Assembly: GCA_029931535.1 (NCBI GenBank)
Contig: JAQPZY010001064.1
Location: 1 to 64,000, forward strand
Direction of reading: 5' to 3'
Source: Margaritifera margaritifera
Lineage: Eukaryota; Mollusca; Bivalvia; Unionida; Margaritiferidae
DNA length: 64,000 bases
The position numbers and the translations under genes are program-made. Positions within the stretch are counted from its first letter, which is position 1. The number at the start of each line of letters is the position of its first letter. Positions 58,430-64,000 of the stretch are shown piece by piece. The notes under the pieces were generated by a model. That model worked only from the letters and a program-made list of their open reading frames with translations, searched no databases and was not told the origin of the DNA.

Positions 58430-60000
58430 TATCTATCAAGCTTTTTCTTTCTTTCTTTTATCTCTTGATGTATTCTGTCTCATGTTAATGATATTGTTAT
58501 ACGATTTCAATGCATAATTATAACATCAAGGTATTGTACATTCAGACATCACTTTTAACACCTGGAAACGTGCAATTTGTATACTGATTTCGCTAACTCT
58601 AGTAGATTTTTATCTATCAAATGCTAGTAGGAAATGCCACAACCACTGTTGCCATCATCACTGCCCAATTCAGTTGATTCTGCAAACATGTCATGTTACA
58701 CTGTGATCTGTATTTTCTTCCACAGAGCCATCACTGTCGAAGTTTAAAGTGCAGTTACCAAAATGTTTAATGACTTGTAACTGAAAAATTGAGCTTCAGT
58801 ATAGTAAATTTTTATCTCATTAAATCGATTTGATATGTTAACGTGGTCAAGGAGAGTTCATCAATTTAGTGCATTAAACTGAAATATGAATGGTCTACAA
58901 ATGTTTTATTTTGTGCAAAATACTAGCTCCAGTTTGACTAGTCTAGTAATTTTAATATCTTATCTGATATGCTCCTATACATTTGAGGTGTACTGGAATT
59001 ATATACATGTAAAAAGAGGTATAGTCTGATTAAAAGTTTACTATGGAATAGAAAGCTAAAAATTGATACTCACTCCATCCTTTTCGTTTGAGTTTTCTCG
59101 TTTTCATTTCTCTTTTCACTTGTTGGCGGGATACATTGCATGATCCTTTGTTAAAACTATACGGCTTCGGGCGATGTGTGACGGTTTCATGAATCGATGA
59201 ATAATATGACTGATGCCTTGTTACATAATACTTGACTATCGCATTATATAATGGATCGTTAGATTAGGCGGCGAATTATATTATTTCTTATTATATCAGA
59301 AAAGCAACGTAATAGAATATACTACTGTATGGAAATGTCTGTGATTAAACGGCTTGAATTTTCAGTAAATGGTTGGTAAGATTTGTTTAAACTGTTTAAT
59401 CCCAAACAGTATGGTTCCTGTTTTAAATAAATGTGTTGACCTTTTATTTTGCTGTATGGTTAAATGCACGGACTAGGTGATAAGTGAAGGTATGGAACGA
59501 ATTGGTCTATCCTTAAATGATTCAGTGTTGGACACCTTTTCATGTGATTAATCTAATTTTGATGGTTTGACAGCCCATATATTTACAATACAACAGCTAC
59601 TTACAGTATTAGGTGAACTATATAGTTTTGCTGTCATATCTGACATAGATTATTCTAAAAATAGTCAATATCATTGTTGTTTTGATTCTTGTAAATGTTA
59701 ACAGTATTGAAGCAGGAAGTGAATTATGTCTCAAACCTTTGTAGAAAATCGAAACTTAAAGAGACGTTTCCATTAAAATACTATGAGGCATCTTAAATAA
59801 AAAAACGTTCGAGTCACAGCCTCCTCCCATCGTTCCATATAAGAATATATCAAACAATTTCACACCTGAAAAACGAGACACCTCAATAAATAAAACAATT
59901 TTGCACGACCGTTGAGTGTTCCGTTTTCAGTTGTCCTAATGTATTTGTACGTGAACACATTTTGCTCCATGGTCTGATTTTTCAATGTTCAATTAAAGTA
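58430..60000. other. No supported gene
   Basis: AT-rich, with no recognisable coding or repeat structure. Confidence 0.45.
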
Positions 60001-60024
60001 CTTGTTTCCGCCGTTAAAGTTCTC

Positions 60025-60047
60025 GTGTGTGTGTGTGTGTGTGTGTG
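60025..60047. repeat. (GT)n microsatellite
   Basis: About eleven GT units. Confidence 0.9.
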
Positions 60048-60099
60048 CACAATCGCTTATTAGCAGTATTTTTTTTAAAAAGTGGAATATTTTCTCATA

Positions 60100-61150
60100 T
60101 TTCGAACGTCTTTAATGCATTACGTAGTGACATTGTCAATTATATTCTCTTTATTGTATGACTGCCGCTATGGATGGTATATCATCCTTCAAGCCCCGCT
60201 TTGGAGCACATATCCCTCATGAAAGAACGTAGTTTGTTAATAACGACCACTTGAAAGCTGTAACAAATATTTTCTCCCTCCATTGGCCGGCAGTAAAAAT
60301 ATCTATCGTTTCCGAAAGCCTTGATATACCTTTCATACATACGTACGATTCCACTTCCTCCGTCATAATGGCAGATATGCTTTGCTTCCAATCTGCGCTG
60401 CTTCAGTCGACTGTGATAGGTCTTTGATTATTTTCCATAATATTCAATATAGCTCCCATTTTCATCTGAACCGATTACAAATTGTTTGCATTGCAAATCA
60501 CGATGCTCATCTGGAGCACGTGATCCGAATAATTTATTGTAGAAAAATACAGTGTACTGCGGGGAAAGCAACGAATTCGATCTCAAAACTCCCTTTTCAC
60601 ACATTTGTCTCTCATCCGATTCACTAAATGGCTTTACCTCTCGTTGCACCAGTGCTTTACCTTCGCTTGTAAGCTTCATTTGAGCGTCTCGAACTTTTTG
60701 AAATTCGGCGAATATGTAATGTTTTTGGTCCAAAAATTCTTGCTGTTGACCCCACTGTCGTGCATTTTCCGAACTAGTCCACAAACAATATGGAAGAGTG
60801 AACTTGGTGGATACGTATCACAATTTTGTTTTCGTACTGTGACCACAAACTTCGACAAATGTATATTTATATCGTCTGCAGTCATTTAGGGAAGGAGCTA
60901 AATTGCGTACCCCTGAGTTACACACGTTGTCCTCCATGCTTTGCAAGCATTGTAGGCCCACAACGTATTCTTCTCCGTGTTTTTCGATTTGAATTGTCGA
61001 TCAAATCATTTTATATCTTCTTCATTGATTGGGTCACCAAATCTGTCGGCAGAATCGTCGTTCACAGGGAGCTTTGTTTCAAACTGTCCAGTAACCATTG
61101 GAAACTTGGTACAATTTCAATTGTATCTCCGATATAATTATTTTTTAAAT
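60100..61150 (-). pseudogene. Crypton-type (DUF3504) tyrosine-recombinase-like gene, broken
   Basis: Read on the minus strand from about 61060, the parts come in family order: FGDPINEEDIK then a stop and KNTEKNTLWAYNACKAWR (the N-terminal SAM-like region); DINIHLSKFVVTVRKQNCDT and YPPSSLFHIVCGL (60885-60780); after a frame change near 60720, AEFQKVRDAQMKLTSEGKAL; then SPQYTVFFYNKLFGSRAPDE and HRDLQCKQF (60560-60480), where the family has an Arg-Gly-Gly-x-Glu-His-Arg block. Then, after a stop at about 60427, KTYHSRLKQRRLEAKHICHY, FYCRPMEG and INKLRSFMRDMCSKAGLEG, and a trace of the following YT.HSG block after a TGA at about 60182. The catalytic C-terminus is not seen. At least five stops and one frameshift. 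Such DUF3504 proteins descend from Crypton transposons and are numerous in molluscs and other invertebrates. It lies antisense within the CARD-gene intron. Confidence 0.8.
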
Positions 61151-61514
61151 CACCCCCTTCAAAAAAGATCCATACCTTGAGACAATATAAAGTCGCCGTA
61201 ATTCTCAGCCTTTCCTTCGAAAAGGTACAAAACTTGAAACAAAATGAGGTCGTCTTATTATGAGAAAACGTCTGCGTTGGCCATTGTACAAGTACAAAAA
61301 AATGTTGATGAGTTCGGTGACCAACGATTACAATCATGTGGGTAATTTAAGTTGCTGGGATACTTTCTGGTAATCATTTGGATGATGCAGCAATTTCCCG
61401 CCGAAAAAAAAAAAATAATAAGGTGCAAGAGGCGCAACAGGGAGACTTGTGACAAGTAGAGAAATGAAAGCTAATTATATAAAAATTGGAAAGAAAGCGG
61501 CAGTCATACAGTAA

Positions 61515-61693
61515 ATTAGTTACACTGCACGCACGAGTGGAATACCAGTGATATTGTAAGGTAGGAACTCAAAGGGTATTGACAGAGAAAACACTGAGCG
61601 CGAAAGCGCCCTCGATTCCTGTACCAATACCCTTTTCGTCGCCCCACCCCGCAATATCTCTGGTATTCCACTCGCACATATACCCTAACTAAT
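61515..61693. mobile_element. 179-bp foldback MITE
   Basis: ATTAGTTA at the left and TAACTAAT at the right open ~65-bp imperfect inverted repeats: GCACGAGTGGAATACCAG.GATATTG and, in reverse complement at the right, GTGCGAGTGGAATACCAGAGATATTG, both running on to GGGTATTG. The loop contains GAGCGCGAAAGCGCCCTC, a smaller hairpin. No gene. It ends 162 bases before the CARD2 exon. Confidence 0.85.
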
Positions 61694-61855
61694 ACTATTT
61701 TTCACGTATAATTTCAGTTTTGGCATGGGTTTCCATCGACATATTTAACAAAGAATTTATTAGACCTGCTATTCGAGCGTGTTAATAAGACTAATTTTTC
61801 CAAGGTATCCTTGCTGCAATTTTTTAAAATGCTTTTAATATTTTATTTTATTCAG

Positions 61856-62146
61856 TGAGTGAAGTTGAAGTCAGGTCTCATCTTCTGTGTAACGAACAAT
61901 TTAAAGATTTGCTAATTGAGGAAATTGAACCAAGATTGATTATAGATCGACTTGTTGAGCACGAAGTTTTAAGTTTTGATGACCACGAAGATGTCCTTGT
62001 TACTGATTACCGACCCACACGAGTGGAAAGCCTGATGAAGTACATACATAGAAATCCTGGGAGGAATTTTAATTATTTCCTTAAGCTTTTGAAAGAGCAC
62101 TATCCATATTTGATTGATCAGTTTGACACTTGCGACACCGCAGCAG
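61856..62146 (+). CDS. CARD-gene exon 7: second CARD domain
   Basis: Acceptor TTTTATTTTATTCAG|TGAGT; donor GCAGCAG|GTAAGT is near-perfect. The 291 bases are symmetric phase 1 and encode about 97 residues with a second complete CARD at about exon residues 9-92: LLCNEQFKDLLIEEIEPRLI for helix 1, IDRLVEHEVLSFDDHEDVLV for helices 2-3, TRVESLMKYIHRNPGRNFNY for helix 4 into 5, and FLKLLKEHYPYLIDQFD for helices 5-6. The EIEPRLIIDRLVEHEVL pattern is typical of CARDs. It differs strongly from CARD1, so this is not a recent duplication. Tandem CARDs occur in RIG-I-like receptors and NOD2-like proteins, but the long Ser-rich N-terminus here does not match either, so I leave it unnamed. Confidence 0.85.
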
Positions 62147-62469
62147 GTAAGTTTAATGAACTATTTGTATAGGTATCACAATTACCTGTTGTAACCACAT
62201 GACATGTGACATGTACATATTCTACTTAACAACTTTCAAAAGTCAATCATTTTGCCAAAGTTTATATAAATGACTTGATTTCAGCAGCTAAACTACATGT
62301 TGTTCTTCAATATAAAACTGTAGTTTCCAAACCTGCATGTTCATAAACTGCACTGATGATTTTTGTTCTTCATTTTAGGCGGAACGTATTAAGTTATGAC
62401 TGCCCTCTATCCGTTCGTTTTTGGTTTATGTGCAATACATTTAGTTCTAGACCATGCACTGTCAAAACC

Positions 62470-62990
62470 TCTTCTATGGCTTAAACTTGAGGAAAGACGG
62501 ATACCAATTGATTTTGGGGTAAAATGGTTAAAGGTCTGTTCACTGTGACTAAAAAAGAAAATTTTTCAGACCCTGTACTTTCACCAAACTTTGTGGATGA
62601 CTTGTACTTTAAATAAGAAAGAAACCTATTGATTTGGGGTTCAAACTGTCAAAGGTCAAAGTCACTTTGACTCAAAAAAGAAAAATGGTTTCTGCACATT
62701 AACGTTAGTTCTATATAGCATATCTTGACCAAACTTCCTGTACGGGTTACATCGCAAGTAAGAAAGAAAACCTCATTACTTTGGGCACAGCATGTGAAAG
62801 GTCAAGGTCACAGTGATTTAAAGGAGAATAACTTCTTCTTTGCAAAAAAATTTATTCTAGACCATATGCCTACACTAACGTTCGGGGTTTACTTTCATGT
62901 GGGGTGGGGTGGAGGTTATAATGACACATTGATTTTTGTGGTCTAAAGGTCAAAGGTCAATATCACACCAAGCTAAACAAGAAAATACTT
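62470..62990 (+). repeat. Four degenerate ~125-bp repeats with AGGTCA-type motifs
   Basis: Each unit pairs an ATTGATTTTGGGG/ATTGATTTGGGGT-like block with a TCAAAGGTCAAAGTCACTTTGAC-like block and an AAGAAAA run: about 62505-62560, 62625-62685, 62770-62830 and 62925-62985. Motifs include AAGGTCAAGGTCACAG (near 62798) and AAAGGTCAAAGGTCAA (62945). Confidence 0.75.
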
Positions 62991-63195
62991 TCTGCACTGT
63001 AAGCTTCTACATGGTTTTAACATTACCTTCAAGTTACGCTGAGGATTTTTAAGATATTTCGCTTACACAGACAAAGACAGAATTAAATGAAACATAATTT
63101 GAATGGCATGCTATTATTATGCTATGCTTTTATTTTATGATTAATTGATTTATTAATATTACGATATTAGTTTATTTACGTTTGCTCTGTTTCAG

Positions 63196-63261
63196 GTTGT
63201 GAAAGTACATCTGGTTTTGACATTATAACGAGTTCTGGAGGTTGGAGGTTACCACAATCAC
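63196..63261 (+). CDS. CARD-gene exon 8, linker
   Basis: Acceptor TTTGCTCTGTTTCAG|GTTGT is strong; donor CAATCAC|GTCAGT. The 66 bases are symmetric phase 1 and encode CESTSGFDIITSSGGWRLPQ plus one residue. Like exon 4 it is exactly 66 bases and phase 1. No domain. The coding sequence must continue beyond the window. Confidence 0.65.
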
Positions 63262-64000
63262 GTCAGTATATATGACTGGTTTGCAACAAATTTTTGGCTT
63301 ATGGATTGATGATGTCTCTCTGCTCGTTTGTCCTTCTGGCATAAATATTCATATAGATTTGGTATTTGGATGTGTTATGTAGAGTAATATAAAGTTTTGT
63401 GGAAATTAGGTCATTGCGACCTATATTTCACGGTCCAATAAGTTTGGTTAATTTTTGCATTTTACCTTATTTTCTTGCCTACGGACTCACATAACTTGTC
63501 ATGTAAAAGCGTCATAAAGAACACTACACTCTTCACTGAAACATAGGCAACTTTGAATTATATTTCTTGGTTCATTAATGTGTGCTTACCTTTAAGTTCA
63601 ACTGGGTTTTTCTAGGCTGGTGTTTGCTTTGAGTCATTTTTGCAGACACTGTTGCTCCTAGAATCACCCAAGATGGTATTTAGATGTGTCAGTTCGTGGT
63701 TCAAACAACATTTTTTTTTTTATAAAGATTGCTACCACGTAAATAAAAATGATTGTATAGGATTCATGGTTTGCAATACAACGATGCCACCAATGGCAGT
63801 TTTCTTATTTTGGCTTGTTATTCCCCGGCATGAATGTAGTGTTTAGTCGTATCAGTCTGTCCCTTTAGGCACCTGACGACTGGCACAAAATATGGAGTGC
63901 ACAACTATTCTTGCATCTTTAAATGGGATGTGTTAAACGTTTCAAGTTTTTTTGACATCATGTGAAAATGTGTATATGGCCCTGCGGCCATGCTCCAGTG
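63262..64000 (+). other. Intron running to the window edge (proposed)
   Basis: No further exon in the required phase was found. A TTTTTGCAG acceptor near 63645 leads to an in-frame TAG after four codons. Confidence 0.45.

Larger units (their letters stand above)
43689..61855 (+). other. 18-kb intron between the two CARD exons
   Basis: Bounded by GTAACT and TTTTATTCAG. Phase-1 exits on both sides fit. It holds transposon remains only: a diverged 2.1-kb-unit copy, a LINE, Polinton fragments, a DUF3504 relic on the opposite strand and a foldback MITE. No extra phase-1 exon could be found. Confidence 0.6.

Noticed and set aside
60676..60889. Plus-strand frames over the DUF3504 region
   Set aside because: They are shadows; the minus strand carries the family blocks in order.
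30099..63261. Naming the gene as a RIG-I-like receptor because of its tandem CARDs
   Set aside because: No helicase motif is in the window, and a Ser-rich N-terminus of over 100 residues before CARD1 is not typical of that family.
63646..63675. Possible next CARD-gene exon after TTTTTGCAG
   Set aside because: In the phase set by exon 8 it reaches a TAG after four codons.

Overview
The window reads as nuclear DNA of an animal: it is AT-rich, its genes are split by long introns with GT/AG borders, and it is full of transposon remains, satellites and microsatellites. The mix of split CARD-domain exons, a decayed Polinton (Maverick), a Crypton-type (DUF3504) recombinase relic, an L2/CR1/Jockey-like LINE and intronic AGGTCA-type repeats suggests a marine invertebrate, most likely a mollusc. 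That placement is inference. Nothing here looks bacterial, and most open frames of 60-150 codons are chance frames in repeats.

Layout. 1-6002: 4.3 tandem copies of a ~1,383-bp satellite. 6003-7131: two small intronless transcription units, each closed by a perfect histone-type 3' stem-loop, although neither encodes a recognisable histone. 7145-10085: four short tandem or inverted repeat families, including a 42-bp repeat that could encode a coiled coil. 12.8-16.9 kb: a nested set of inverted repeats (foldback structure) carrying a 175-bp hAT-like MITE and a possible promoter plus first exon near 15.2-15.4 kb. 18.3-24.9 kb: dispersed repeats, a relative of the satellite, and a 1.5-kb TA-flanked DNA transposon. 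28.8-29.3 kb: an array of self-complementary TGTTGCAACA-like motifs.

The main gene lies on the + strand from about 30.1 kb to beyond the right edge. Eight exons (30099-30171, 32805-32872, 33264-33371, 33765-33830, 34301-34338, 43373-43688, 61856-62146, 63196-63261) fit together in phase without a stop, giving 341 whole codons. They encode a Ser/Thr-rich acidic N-terminus, two successive CARD domains, and a short linker that runs on out of the window. This is an adaptor- or sensor-like protein of innate immune or cell-death signalling. Its full identity cannot be fixed because the C-terminus is missing.

Its introns hold the rest. The 9-kb intron before CARD1 contains three tandem ~2.1-2.2-kb units and a hAT MITE. 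The 18-kb intron between the CARD exons contains a diverged fourth copy, a LINE, a broken Polinton (protein-primed DNA polymerase B plus a membrane-protein fragment), a DUF3504 recombinase pseudogene on the minus strand, and a foldback MITE 162 bp before the CARD2 exon. No tRNA, rRNA or CRISPR array was seen.
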